The translations under genes were made by a program, and so were the position numbers. Below the pieces are notes generated by a model. It saw nothing but the letters and a program-made list of their open reading frames with translations. It had not been told where the DNA came from and did not search any database. Positions 27,015 to 40,076 of a DNA stretch of 64,000 bases are shown here, in pieces; positions within the stretch are counted from its first letter, which is position 1; every line of letters begins with the position of its first letter. This DNA is from Aristolochia californica. Lineage: Eukaryota; Streptophyta; Magnoliopsida; Piperales; Aristolochiaceae. The stretch covers positions 17,827,981 to 17,891,980 of the forward strand of contig JARWKL010000008.1 of the NCBI GenBank assembly GCA_029961685.1, read 5' to 3'.

Positions 27015-28219
27015 CTCTTAAAGAGAATACCATTAAATTCCAAAGTGAACGTGCCCTGGGATATTTACCCAATTCAAACTAACCATTATTTTTCCCATTA
27101 AAAAAATTGTCCTAACGATCATAGAATATTATAAAGTGATTTATCTTGTGTAACGGGCTATATTTTTTTAAGGAATGACTTAATGATTGGGAGTCAACAC
27201 TCACATAAAATTCCCCCGCCTCACCCTTTTTCCCGATGATTGCAGAATCTAATACATAAAAACTAGAAAGAGTTTATAATCCCTAAAAATTACAGACACT
27301 TTTTAGAATTATATCTCTGTACAATTTTACACTGCGCATTTCCATTTTAGATGTAAACTTTTTTCTTAAATCAAAACATGTGCTTTCACTTTCCCTCATC
27401 TCATAAACAACAAAAGAGATAAAAGACAAATAGATCTCACAATAATGAGAATTTTAGAGTTTATGTATGGAAAGAATTTCAAGCAATAACTAATGTAAGT
27501 AAAGAAAATTTATTCACACACATAAAATTAACACAAAAGTTTTTTTATCCAATTTTTTGAAATTCCACTAGTTCAACGCTAATAGCTCGAAATTTTATAA
27601 GAAAGAGATTTTTCTACGCATGTTTTTAAAAATGGATATGCATGCTTGAAACATGTTAAAGATGCAAATGACCTATGGATCCAAACCTTTTAAAGAGTAT
27701 AACATTAAATTCCCAAGTGAACGTGCGGTGTGATCTTTGCCGGAGTCAAACAAGCCATTATTTTGCCATTTACGAAAAGCTGACATAACGATCATAGATG
27801 ATTGTAAAGTGATTTCTCATGTGTAACGGGCTATATTTTGGTACGGAATGACTTATGGATTGGGAGTCAACACTCAATTAAAAATTCCCCGCCGCCCCCT
27901 TTTCTTGGCGAATGCAGAACCTGATATATAAAAACTAAAAGGATTTTGAAATCCCTAAAAATTACATACACTGTTTGGAAATCTCTCTCTCTACGTTTGT
28001 GCATTCTGCATTTTCATTTTAGATGTATACTTTTTTCTTAAATCAAAATTTGAGTTTTCACTTTCCCTTTATCTTGTAAACGAAAAAAGAGATGAAAGGC
28101 AAATAGATCACAATAAAATTAAAATTTTAGAGTTTATGTATGAAAATATTTTAAAGTAATAAAAATGTAAGTAAAGAGAATTTATTGACCGACCACAAAT
28201 GAACACAAATATTTATTGA

Positions 28220-28240
28220 ACCTAAACCCTACACCCTAAA
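28220..28240. repeat. Telomere-like heptamers in B monomer, copy 3 (three units, first mutated)
   Basis: ACCTAAA, CCCTACA, CCCTAAA, preceded by ATATTTATTGA. It shares the middle CCCTACA with the insert at 20826. Confidence 0.9.
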
Positions 28241-30370
28241 TTCTACTAATTCAACCCTAATAGCTCGAAATTTTATATGAAAGAGATTTTTCTACACGTG
28301 TTTTAAAAAATGGATATGCATTCTTGAAACATGTTAAAGATGCAAATGACCTATGGATCCAAACCTTTTAAAGATAATAAAATTAAATTCCCAAGTGAAT
28401 GTGCGGTGGGATATTTACACGAGTCAAATAAGCCAATTTTTTACCCATTTAAAAAAAGCTGACCTAACGATCATAGATGATTGTAAAGTGATTTATGATG
28501 CGTAATGGGTTATATTTTTGTAAGGAATGACTTATGGATTGGGAGTCAATACTCAGTTAAAAATCCCCTGCCACCCTCTTTTTTTGAAGATCGTAGAAAT
28601 TGATATATAAAAACTAAAAAAATTTTACAATCCCTAAAAATTATAGACACTTTTTGGATTTATCTCTCTCTACGTTTGTGCATTATGCATTCCCATTTTA
28701 GATGTATACTTTTTTCTTAAATCAAAACTAGAGTCTTCAGTTTCCTTTCATATTGTGAAGAAAAGAGAGAGATAAAAGGCAAATAGATCACAACAAAATG
28801 AAAATTTTAGAGTTGATGTGTGGAAATAATTTAAAGAAATGACAAATGTAAATAAATAGAATTTATTCACACACCACAAATATACACAAACATTTTGTTA
28901 TCTGAGTTATGGAAAATTCCACCTGTTCAACCCTTATAGCTTGGAATTTTATAAGAAAGAGATTTTTCTACACATGTTTTAAAAAATGGACATGCATGCT
29001 TGGACATTTTAAAGATGCAAATGACCTATGGATAAAAACCTTTTAAAGAGAATAACATTAAATTCCCAAGTGAACGTGAGGTTGGATATTTATCCGAGTC
29101 AAATAAGCGATTATTTTGCCCATTTACCAAAAGGTGACCAAACGATCATAGATGATTGTAAAGTGATTTATCATGCGTAACGGGATATATTTTTGCAAGG
29201 AATGAATTATAGATTGGGAGTCAAAAGTTAGTTAAAAATCCCCCACCTTCCCCTTTTCCAGACGATTTCAGAAACTGATATATAAAAACTAAAAAGAGTT
29301 CACAATCCCTAAAAATTACAGACATTTTTTCAATTTTTTCTCTCTACTTTTGTGCATTATGCATTTCCATTTTAGTTGAATATTTTTTTCTTAAATAAAA
29401 ACTTGAGTTTTCACTTTCCTTTCATCTCATAAAACCAAAAAAGAGATAAAAGGCAAATAGATCACGACAAAATGAAAATTTTAGAGTTTATGTATAGAAA
29501 GAATTTAAAGCAATAACAAATGTAAGTAAAAAAATTTAAATGAACACAAAAGTTTTGTTATCTTAGTTTGGAAAATTCCACTAGTTCAACTCTAATAGCT
29601 CGGAATTTGATAAGGAAGAGATTTTTCTACACATGTTTTAAAAAATGGATATGCAAGCTTGAAACATATTATAGATGCAACGACCTATGGATCCAAACCT
29701 TTTAAAGAGAATAATATTAAATTCCCAAGTGAACGTGCGGTGGGATATTTACCCGAGTCACACAAGCCATTATTTTGCCCATTTACATAAAACTGACCAA
29801 ACAATCATAAAAGAATGTAAAGAGATTTATCATGTGTAATGGGCTATTTTTTTTTAAGGAATGACTTATGGATTGGGAGTCAAGACAGAGTAAAAAATCC
29901 CCTGCCTCCCCCCTTTCCTGACGATCGCAAAACCTGATATATAAAAACTAAAAAGAGTTTATAATCTCTAAGAATTACAGAAATTTTTTGGAATTATCAC
30001 TCTCTACATTTGTGAATTGGGTATTTCCATTTTAAATATATAATTATTTCTTAAAACAAAACCTGAGTTTTCACTTTCCCTTCATCTCGTAAAAAAAAAG
30101 AGAGAAAAGGCAAATAGATCACAACAAAATGAAAATTTTAGAGTTTAAGTATGGAAAGAATTTAAAGAAATACTAAATGTAAGTAAAGAAAATTTATTCA
30201 CACGCCACAAATGAACCCAAAAGTTTTGTTATCCTAGTTTTGGAAATTCCACTAGTTCAACCCTAATATCTCGGAATTTTATAAGAAAGAGATTTTTCTA
30301 CACATGTTTTAAAAAATTGATATGCATGCTTGAAACATGTTAAATATGCAAATGACCTATGGATCCAAAC

Positions 30371-30870
30371 ATTTTAAAGATAATAACAATAAATTCCCAA
30401 GTGAAAGTGCGGTAGGATATTTGCCCGAGTCAAACTAGCCATTATTTTGCCCATTTACAAAAAGCTGACCTAACAATTATAGATGATTGTAAAGTGATTT
30501 ATCATGCACAACGGGCTATATTTTTGTATATAATTACTTATGGATTCGGAGTGAACACTCAGTTCATAATCCCCCACCTCCCCCTTTTCCCAACTATTCC
30601 AGAACATGAAATATAAAAACTAAAATGACTTTACAATCCTTAAAAATAATAGACACTTTTTTGAATTACTCTCTCTATATTTGTGCATTGTGCACTTCCA
30701 TTTTAGATATAAACCTTTCTCTTAAACAAAGTTTGTGTTTTCACTTTCCACTAGTTCAACCCTAATAGCTCAAAACTTTATAAGAAAGAGACTTTTTTTT
30801 GCATGTTTTTAAAAAATGGATATGCATGCTTGAAACATGTTAAAGATGTAAATGACCTATGGATCCAAAC
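30371..30870. repeat. F/G fused monomer with deletion junction at 30746-30749
   Basis: TTTTCACTTTCC is joined to ACTAGTTCAACCC with a 4-bp TTCC overlap. About 172 bp of one monomer length is missing, and if the 3' part is G, close to one further monomer as well. The 3' part (CTCAAAACTTTATAAG, TTGCATG) resembles the G end near 19530 (TTCAAAATTTTATAAG). Confidence 0.8.
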
Positions 30871-31542
30871 CTTTTAAAGAGAATACCATTAAATTTCAAA
30901 GTGAACGTGCCGTGGGATATTTACCCAATTCAAACTAGCCATTATTTTTCCCATTAAAAAAATTGACCTAACGATCATAGAATATTATAAAGTGATTTAT
31001 CTGGTGTAACGGGCTATATTTTTGTAAGGAATGACTTAATGATTGGGAGTCAACACTCACATAAAATTCCCCCGCCTCACCCTTTTCCTGACGATAGCAG
31101 AATCTGTTACATAAAAACTAGAAAGAGTTTATAATCCCTAAAAATTACAGACACATTTTGGAATTATATCTCTGTACAATTTTACACTGTGGATTTCCAT
31201 TTTAGATGTAAACTTTTTTCTTAAATCAAAACATGTGCTTTCACTTTCCCTTCATCTCGTAAACAACAAAAGAGATAAAAGGCAAATAGATCACACAATA
31301 ATGAAAATTTTAGAGTTTATGTACGGAAAGAATTTAAAGCAATAACTAACGTAAGTAAAGAAAATTTATTCACACACCAAAAATTAACACAAAAGTTTTT
31401 TTATCCAAGTTTCGGAAATTCCACTAATTCAACCCTAATAGCTCGGAATTTTATAAGAAAGAGATTTTTCTACGCATGTTTTTAAAAATGGATATGCATG
31501 CTTGAAACATGTTAAAGATGCAAATGACCTATGGATCCAAAC

Positions 31543-32213
31543 TTTTTAAAGAGAATAACATTAAATTCCCAAGTGAACGTGTGGTGAGATCTTTGTTGGA
31601 GTCAAACAAGCCATTATTTTGCCATTTACAAAAAGCTGACATAACGATCATAGATGATTGTAAAGTGATTTCTCATGCGTAACGGGCTACATTTTGGCAA
31701 GGAATGGCTGATGGATTGGGAGTCAAGACTGAGTAAAAAATCCCCCGCCTCCCCCTTTTCCCAACAATCGTAGAACCTGATATATACAAACTAAAATGAG
31801 TTTATAATCTTTAAGAATTACAGAAAGTTTTTGGAATTATCACTCTCTACATTTGTGAATTGGGTATTTCCATTTTACATATATACTTTTTTCTTAAAAA
31901 AAAACTTGAGTTTTCACTTTCCCTTCATCTCGTAAAAAAAAAGAGAGAAAAGGCAAATAGATCACAACAAAATGAAAATTTTAGAGTTTAAGTATGGAAA
32001 GAATTTAAAGAAATACTAAATGTAAGTAAAGAAAATTTATTCACACACCACAAATGAACCCAAAAGTTTTGTTATCCTAGTTTTGGAAATTCTACTAGTT
32101 CAACCCTAATATCTCGGAAGTTTATAAGAAAGAGATTTTTCTACACTTGTTTTAAAAAATTGACATGCATGCTTGAAACATGTTAAAGATGCAAATGACC
32201 TATGGATCCAAAC
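31543..32213. repeat. B/E chimeric monomer
   Basis: The first part is type B (GATCTTTGTTGGAGTC, GACATAACGATC, GTGATTTCTCATGCG). From about 31725 it is type E (GTCAAGACTGAGTAAAAAATCCC, AATTGGGTATTTCC). The telomere-like insert of B is therefore absent. C and D are skipped, and the next monomer begins like F, as expected after E. Confidence 0.82.
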
Positions 32214-32827
32214 ATTTTAAAGATAATAACAATAAATTCCCAAGTGAACGTGCGGTAGGATATTTTCCCGAGTCAAACAAGCCATTATTTTGCCCATTTA
32301 CAAAAAGTTGACCTAACGATCATAGATGACTGTAAAGTGATTTATCATACGTAATGGGCTATATTTTTTTAAGGAATGACTTATGGATTGGGAGTCAACA
32401 CTCAGTTAAAAATCACCCGCCTCCCCCTTTTGTCGACGATTGCAGAACCTAATATGTAAAAACTAAAAATAGTCTACAATCCCTAAAAATTACAGACACT
32501 ATTTGGAATTATCTCTCTCTACATTTGTAGATTGTCATTTCCGTTTTAGATGTATACTTTTTTCTTTATTAAAAAAATAAGTTTTCACTTTCCCTCCGTC
32601 TCGTAAAAAAAAAGAAGAGATAAATGGCAAATAGATCACAACAAAGAAAATTTATTCACCCACCATTAATGAACATAAAAGTTTTGTTATCCAGTTTTGG
32701 AAATTCCACTAGTTCAACCCTAATAGATCGGAATTTTATAAGAAAGAGATTTTTCTACACATGTTTTAAAAATTTGATATGCATGTTTGAAACATGTTAT
32801 ACATCAAAATGACCTATGGATCCAAAC
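32214..32827. repeat. H/K chimeric monomer with ~60-bp deletion (near 32645)
   Basis: CACAACAAA is joined to GAAAATTTATTCACC, removing the ATGAAAATTTTAGAG...AAGTAAA part. The overlap is AAA. The same junction occurs at about 34578. The end of the monomer is of type K rather than H. Length is 614 bp. Confidence 0.85.
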
Positions 32828-33496
32828 CTTTTATAGAGAATAACATTAAATTCCCAAGTCAACATGCGGTGGGATATTTACCTGAGTCAAACAAGACATT
32901 ATTTTGCCCATTTACCAAAAGATGACATAGCAATCATAGATTATTTTAAAGTGTTTTATCATGCATAACGGGTTATATTTTTGTGAGGAATTACTATTGG
33001 ATTGGGTGTCAACACTCAGTTAAAAATCCCCCACCTCCCCCTTTTCCCGACGATTGCAAACCTGATTCTAAAAAAATTGAAAGAGTTTACAAACCCCAAA
33101 AATTATAGGCACTTTTGTTAAATTGTCTCTCTCTACAATTGTGCATTGTGCATTTCCATTTTAGATGTATACATTTTTCTTAAATCAAAACTTGAGTTTT
33201 CACTTTCCCTTCATCTCGTAAACAAAAACAAAAAGGCAAATAGATTACAAAAAAATTAAAATTTTAAAGTTTATGTAAGGAAAGAATATATAACAATAAA
33301 AAATGTAAGTAATGGAAATTTATTCACACACCACAAATGAACACAAACTTTTCGTTATCCAAGTTTGGGAAATTACACTAGTTCAACCCTAATAGCTTGG
33401 AATTTTATAAGAAGGACATTTTTCAACACATGTTTTAAAAAATAGATTAGCATCCTTGAACCATGTTTAAGATGTAAATTACCTATGGATCCAAAC

Positions 33497-34143
33497 CTTT
33501 TAAAAAGAATAACATTAAATTCCTAAGTAAACATACGGTGGGATATTTACCCGAGTCAAACAAGCCATTATTTTTCCCATTTACAAAAAGCTGACATAGC
33601 GAAGAAAGATGATTGTAAAGTGATTTATCATGCATAACGGGCTATATTTTTAAGAGGAATGACTAATGGATTGGGTGTCAACACTCAGTTAAAAATCCCC
33701 CGCCTCCCCCTTTTTCTGACGATTCCAGTATGAGTTTACAATGCCTAAAAATTACAGACACTTTTTGGAATTATCTCTCTTTACATTTGTGCATTGTGCA
33801 TTTGCATTTTAGATGTATACTTTTTTCTTAAATCAAAACTTGAGTTTTGACTTTCCCTTTATCTTGTAAAAAAAAAGACAGTAAAGGCAAATAAATCACA
33901 AAAAATTAAAATTTTAGAGTTTTTGTATGGAAAGAATTTAAAGCAATAAAAAATATAAGTAAAGAAAATTTATTCACACACCACAAAAGAACAAAACTTT
34001 TGTTATCAAAGTTCGGGAAATTCCACAAGTTCAACCCTAATAGCCCGGAATTTTTTAAGAAATAGGTTTTCTACACATGTTTTAAAAAATGGATATGGAT
34101 GCTTGAAACATGTTAAAGATGCAAATGACCAATGGATCCAAAA
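33497..34143. repeat. J monomer with ~23-bp deletion (near 33730)
   Basis: GATTCCAGTA is joined to TGAGTTTACA, removing the TATA-like motif and its flanks. The other J copy (36110) keeps this segment, so the loss is private to this copy. Length is 647 bp. Confidence 0.8.
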
Positions 34144-34760
34144 CATTTAATGAGAATAACATTAAATTCCCAAATAAACGTGCGGTAGGATATTTGCCCG
34201 AGTGAAACAAGCCATTATTTGGCCCATTTACAAAAAGTTGACCTAACGATCATAGATGATTGTAAAGTGATTTATCAAACGTAACGGGCTATATTTTTGT
34301 AAGGAACGACTTATGGATTAGGAGTCAACACTCAGTTAAAAATCACCCGCCTCCCCCTTTCGTCGACGATTGCAGAACCTAATATGTAAAAACTAAAAAC
34401 AGTTTACAATCCCTAAAAATTACAGGCACTATTTGGAATTATCTCTCTCTACATTTGTACATTGTCATTTCCATTTTAGATGTATACTTTTTTCATAAAT
34501 AAAAATTTAAGTTTTAACTTTCCCCCCATCTTGTAAAAAAAAAAAAAAAGAGATAACTGGCAAATAGATCACAACAAAGAAAATTTATTCACCCGCCACT
34601 AATGAACATAAAAGTTTTGTTATCCAGTTTTGGAAATTCCACTAGTTTAATCCTTATAGATCAGAATTTTATAAGAAAGAGATTTTTCTACACATGTTTT
34701 AAAAAATGGTTATGCATGCTTGAAACATGTTAAAGTTTCAAATTACCTATGGATTGAAAC
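34144..34760. repeat. H monomer with ~60-bp deletion (near 34578)
   Basis: Carries the same ACAACAAAGAAAATTT junction as the copy at 32214 and the shared substitutions AATCACCCGCC and CCTAATATGTAAAAAC. Length is 617 bp. Confidence 0.85.
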
Positions 34761-37700
34761 ATTTTAAAGAGAATAACATTAAATTCCCAAGTGAACATGC
34801 GGTGGGATATTTACTCGAGTCAAACAAGCCATTATTTTGCCCATTTACAAAAAGCTGACCTAACGATCATAGATGATCTTTAAATAATTTGTCATGCATA
34901 ACAGGCTATAGTTTTGTAAGGAATGACTTATTGATTGGGAGTCAACACTCAGATAAAAATCCCCCACCTCCTTTTCTCGATATTTGCAGCACATGAAATA
35001 TAAAAACTAAAACGAGTTTACAATCCCTAAAAATTACATACACTTTTTGGAATTATCTCTCTCTATTTTTTGGTATTGTGCATTTCCATTTTAGATGTAT
35101 ACTTTTTGCTTAAATCAAAACTTGTGTTTTTACTTTCCCTTCATCTCGTATACAAAAAAAGATATAAAAAGCAAATAGATTACAACAAAATAAAAATTTT
35201 AGAGTTCATGTATGGATAGAATTTAAAGCGATAACAAATGTAAGTAAAGAAAATTTATTCACACACCACAAATGAACTCAAAAAGTGTTGTTATCCAAGT
35301 TTGGGCAATTCCACTAGTTCAACCCTAATAGCTCGGAATTTTATAAGAAAGAGATTTTTCTACACATGTATTAAAAATTGGATATGCATGCTTGAAACAT
35401 GTTATACATCAAAATGACCTCTGGATCCAAACCTTTTATAGAGAATAACATTAAATTCCCAGGTCAACATGCGGTGGGATATTTACCTGAGTCAAACAAG
35501 ACATTATTTTGCCCATTTACAAAAAGATGACATCACAATCATAGATTATTTTAAAGTGATTTATCATGCATAACGGGTTATATTTTTGTGAGGAATGACT
35601 ATTGTATTGGGTGTCAACACTCTGTTAAAAATCCCCCGCTTCCCCCTTTTCCCGACGATTGCAAACCTGATTCTAAAAAAATTGAAAGAGTTTACAATCC
35701 CCAAAAATTACAGACACTTTTGTTAAATAATCTCTCTCTACATTTGTGCATTGTGCATTTCCATTTTAGATGTATACATTTTTCTTAAATCAAAACTTGA
35801 GTTTTCACTTTCCCTTCATCTTGTAAACAAAAAGAAAAAATAAAAAAGGCAAATAGATTACAACAAAATTAAAATTTTAGAGTTTATGAAAGGAAAGAGT
35901 TTAAAGCAATAAAAAATTTAAGTAATGGAAATTTATTCACGCACCACAAATGAACACAAACTTTTCGTTATCCAAGTTTGGGAAATTACACTAGTTCAAC
36001 CCTAATAGCTTGGAATTTTATAAGAAGGACATTTTTTGACACATGTTTTAAAAAATGGATATGCATCCTTGAACCATGTTTAAGATGCAAATTACCTATG
36101 GATCCAAACCTTTTAAAAATAATAACATTAAATTCCTTAGTAAACGTGCAGAGGAATATTTACCCTAGTGAAACAAGCCATTATTTTTCCCATTTACAAA
36201 AAGTTGACATAGCAAATAAAGATGATTGTAATGTGATTTATCATGCATAACGGGCTATATTTTTATGCGGAATGACTAATGGATTGGGTGTCAACACTCA
36301 GTTAAAAATCCCTCGCCTCCCCCTTTTCCCGACTATTGCAAAACCTGATATAAAAAAATAAAAATGAGTTTACAATCCCTAAAAATTACGAAATTTTTTT
36401 GGAATTATCTCTCTTTACATTTGTGCATTGTGCATTTGCATTTTAGATGTATACTTTTTTCTTAAATCAAAACTTGAGTTTTCACTTTCCCTTTATCTCA
36501 TAAAAAAAAGACAGTAAAGGCAAATAAATCACAAAAAATTAAAATTTTAGAGTTTAAGTTGGAAAGAATTTAAAGCAATAAAAAATGTAAGTAAAGAAAA
36601 TTTATTTACACACTACAAAAGAAAAGAAAACTTTTGTTATCGAAGTTCAGGAAATTCCACAAGTTCAACCCTAATAGCCCGGAATTTTAAGAAATAGATT
36701 TTCTACACATGTTTTAAAAAATGGATATGGATGCTTGAAACATGTTAAAGATTCAAATGACCAATGGATCCAAAACATTTAATGAGAATAAAATTAAATT
36801 CCCAAATGAACGTGCGGTGGGATATTTACCCAAGTGAAACAAGCCATTATTTGGCCCATTTACAAAAAGCTTACCAAACGATCATAGATGATTGTAAAAT
36901 GATTTATCATGTGTAACGGGCTAAATTTTTGTAAGGAATGACTTATGGATTGGAAGTCAATTCTCAGTTAAAAATCCCTTCCTTCCCCTTTTCCCTACAA
37001 TTGTCGAACCTGATATATAAAAACTAAAAAGAGTTTACAATCCCTAAAAATTACAGACACTTTTTGGAATTATCTCTCTCTACATTTTTGCATTGTGCAT
37101 TTCCATTTTAGATTTATAATTTTCTATTAAATCAAAACTTGAGTTTTCACTTTCCCTTCATCTCGTAAACAAAAAAATAGATAACAAGCAAATAGATCAC
37201 AACAAAATGAAAATTTTAGAGTTTATTGATGGAAAGAATTCAAACCAATAACATATTTAAGTAAAGAAAATTTTTTCACACACCACAAATGAACAAAAAA
37301 GTTTTGTTATCCAAGTTTGGGAAATTCCTCTAGTTCAACCATACTAGCTCGGAATTTTATAAAACAAAGATTTTTCTACACAAGTTTTCAAAAATGGATA
37401 TGCATGCTTGAAACATGTGAAAGATGCAAATGACCTATTGATCAAAACCTTTTAAAGAGAATAACAATAAATCCCCAAGTGAACGTATAGAGAGATATTT
37501 ACCTGAGTCAAACAAGCCATTATTTTGCTCATTTACAAAAAGCTGACCTAACGATCAAAGATGATTGTAAAGTGATTTATCATGCATAACAGGTTGTATT
37601 TCTGTAAGGAATGACTTATTGAATGGGAGACAACACTCAGTTAAAAATCCCCCACCTCCCCCTTTTCCCAACGATTGCAGAACCTGATATATAAAAATTA

Positions 37701-39468
37701 AAATGACATTATAATCTCTAAAAAATACAGACAGCTTTTTGAATTATCTCTCTCTACATTTGTGCATTGTGTATTTCCATTTTAGATGTTTTCTTTTCTC
37801 TTAAAGCAAAACATGATTTTTCACTTTCCCTAAATCTCGTAACAAAAAAAAGAGATAAAGGGCAAATAGATCACAACAAAATGAAAATTTTAGAGTTGAT
37901 GTATGGAAAGAATTTAAAGCAATAACAAATTTAAGTAAAGAAAATTTATTCACACACCACAAATTAACACAAAAGTTTTTTTATCCAAGTTTGGGAAATT
38001 CCACTAGTTCAACCCTAATTGCTCGGAATTTTAAAAGAAAGAGATTTTTTTAGACATGTTTTAAAAAGTGGTAAGCATGATTGAAACATGTTAAAGATGC
38101 AAATGACCTATGGATCCAAACCTTTTAATAAGAATAACAATAAATCCCCAAGTGAACGTGTGGTGCGATATTTACCCGAGTCAAACAAGCCATTATTTTG
38201 CTCATTTTTACAAAGCTGACCTAACTATTATAGATGATTGTAAAGTGATTTATTATGTGTAACGGGCTATATTTTTGTAAGGAATGTCTTATGGATTGGG
38301 ATTAAACACTCAGTTAAAAATCCCCCGCCTCCTCCTTTTCCCGACAATTGAAAAACCTTATATATAAAACCTAAAAAGAGTTTACAATCCCTAAAAATTA
38401 CAGACACTTTTTGGAATTATCTCTCTCTAAATTTTTGCATTGTGCATTTCAATTTTAGATGTATAATTTTTTATTAAATCAAAATTTGAGTTTTCACTTT
38501 CCCTTCATCTCGTAAACAAAAAAAAGAGATAAAAGGCAAATAGATCACAACAAAATGATAATTTTAGAGTTTATGTATGGAAAGAATCTAAAGCAATAAC
38601 ATATCTAAGTAAAGAAATTTTTTTAACACACCACAAATGAACACAAAAGTTTTGTTTTCCAAGTTTGGGAAATTCCACTAGTTCAACCCTAATAGCTCGG
38701 AATTTTACAAGAGAGAGATTTTTATACCCATGTTTTAAAAAATAGATATGCATGATTGAAACATGTTAAAGATGAAAATGACCTATGGATCCAAAACTTT
38801 TAAAGAAAATAATATTTAAATCCCCAAGTGAACGTGCGGTGGGATATTTACTCGAGTCAAACAAGCCATTAGTTTCTCATTTATAAAAAGCTTGCCTAAC
38901 GATCATAGATGTTTGTTAAGTGATTTCTCATTCGTATCGGCCTATATTTTTATGAGGAATGACTTATGGATTGGGAGTCAACACTTAGTTAAAAATCCCC
39001 CACCTCCCATTTTCCCGCTGATTGGAGAACCTGATATACAAAAACTAAAATGAGTTTATAATCCCTAAAAATTATAGACACTTTTTGGAATTATCTCACT
39101 CTAGATTTGTGCATTGTGCATTTCCTTTTTAGATCTTTACTTTTTTCTTAAATAAAAACCTGAGTTTTCACTTTCCCTTCATCTCGTGAACAAAAAACGA
39201 TATAAAAGGCAAATAGATCACCCCAAAATGAAAATTTTAGATTTTATGTATGGAAAGAATTTAAAGCAATAACAAATGTAAGTAATGAAAATTTATTCCC
39301 ACACCACAAATGAACACAAAATTTTTGTCATTAAAGCTTGGGAATACCACTAGTTCAACCCTAATTGCTCAGAATTTTTTAAGGACGTGATTTTTCTACA
39401 CATGCTTTAAAAAATGGATATGCATGCTTGAAACATGTTAAAAATGCAAATGACCTATGGATCCAAAC

Positions 39469-40076
39469 CTTTTAAAGCAAATAACATTAAATTCCTAAGT
39501 GAGCATGCGGTGGGATATTTTAAAGTGATTTATCATGCATAATGGGCTATATTTCTGTAAGGAATGACTTATGGATTGGGAGTCAACACTAAGTTAAAAA
39601 TCCCCCACCTCCCCCTTTTTCCTGACGATTGCAGAACCTGATATATAAAACCTAAAAAGAGTTCACAATCCCTAAAAATTACAGACACTTTTTGGAATTA
39701 TATCTTTCTACATTTGTGCATTGTGCATTTCCTTTTTAGATCTATACTTTTTTCTTAAATCAAAACTTGAGTTTTCACTTTCCCTTCATCTAGTAAACAA
39801 AAAAAGATATAAAAGGCAAAAAGATCACAACAAAATGAAAATTTTAGTGTTTATGTATGGAAAGAATTTAAAGCGATAATGAATGTAGGAAAAGAAAATT
39901 TATTCACACACCTCAAATGAACACAAATCTTTTGTTATCCTAGTTTGGGAAATTCCTCTAGTTCAACCCTAATAGCTCATAATTTTATAAGAAATAGATT
40001 TTTCAAAACATGTTTTAAAAAAATGATATGCATGCTTGAAACATGTTAAACATGCAAATGACATATGGATTCAAAC
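39469..40076. repeat. Monomer with ~65-bp deletion (near 39520)
   Basis: GTGGGATATTT is joined to TAAAGTGATTTATCATGC with ATTT shared at the ends. The ACCCGAGTCAAAC...GATGATT part is lost. Length is 608 bp. Confidence 0.88.

Larger units (their letters stand above)
27015..30870. repeat. Higher-order repeat copy 3 (A-B-C-D-E-F/G)
   Basis: A, B, C, D and E are complete. The sixth interval (30371-30870, 500 bp) begins as F and is cut at CACTTTCC, continuing as the last part of a monomer that leads into the next A. The copy is 3,856 bp instead of about 4,705. Confidence 0.82.
18277..32213. repeat. Seven-monomer higher-order repeat region (A-G, ~4.7 kb period)
   Basis: Order by diagnostic variants: F 18277, G 18949, A 19621, B 20293, C 20971, D 21647, E/A chimera 22310, B 22981, C 23658, D 24339, E 25000, F 25671, G 26343, A 27015, B 27687, C 28365, D 29040, E 29699, F/G fusion 30371, A 30871, B/E chimera 31543. 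Markers: A has CCCAATTCAAACTA; B has GATCTTTGCCGGAGTC and the telomere-like insert; C has CCTGCCACCC then GAAGAT; D lacks 14 bp after AAATTTA; E has GAGTAAAAAATCCC; F has CAGTTCATAATCCC; G has GACATGTGGATTGG. A-to-A distance is 4,705 bp (22310 to 27015). Confidence 0.88.
32214..36775. repeat. Four-monomer block H/K-I-J-H-K-I-J (~2.6 kb period)
   Basis: Monomer starts: 32214 (H/K), 32828 (I), 33497 (J), 34144 (H), 34761 (K), 35433 (I), 36110 (J). I copies (2,605 bp apart) share CTGATTCTAAAAAAATTGAA. J copies (2,613 bp apart) share GACTAATGGATTGGGTGTC and a shortened A-tract (AAAAAAGACAGTAAAGG). H copies share a ~60-bp deletion. The 3' end of 32214 (TTATACATCAAAATGACC) matches K at 35402, so 32214 is an H/K chimera. 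Confidence 0.82.
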
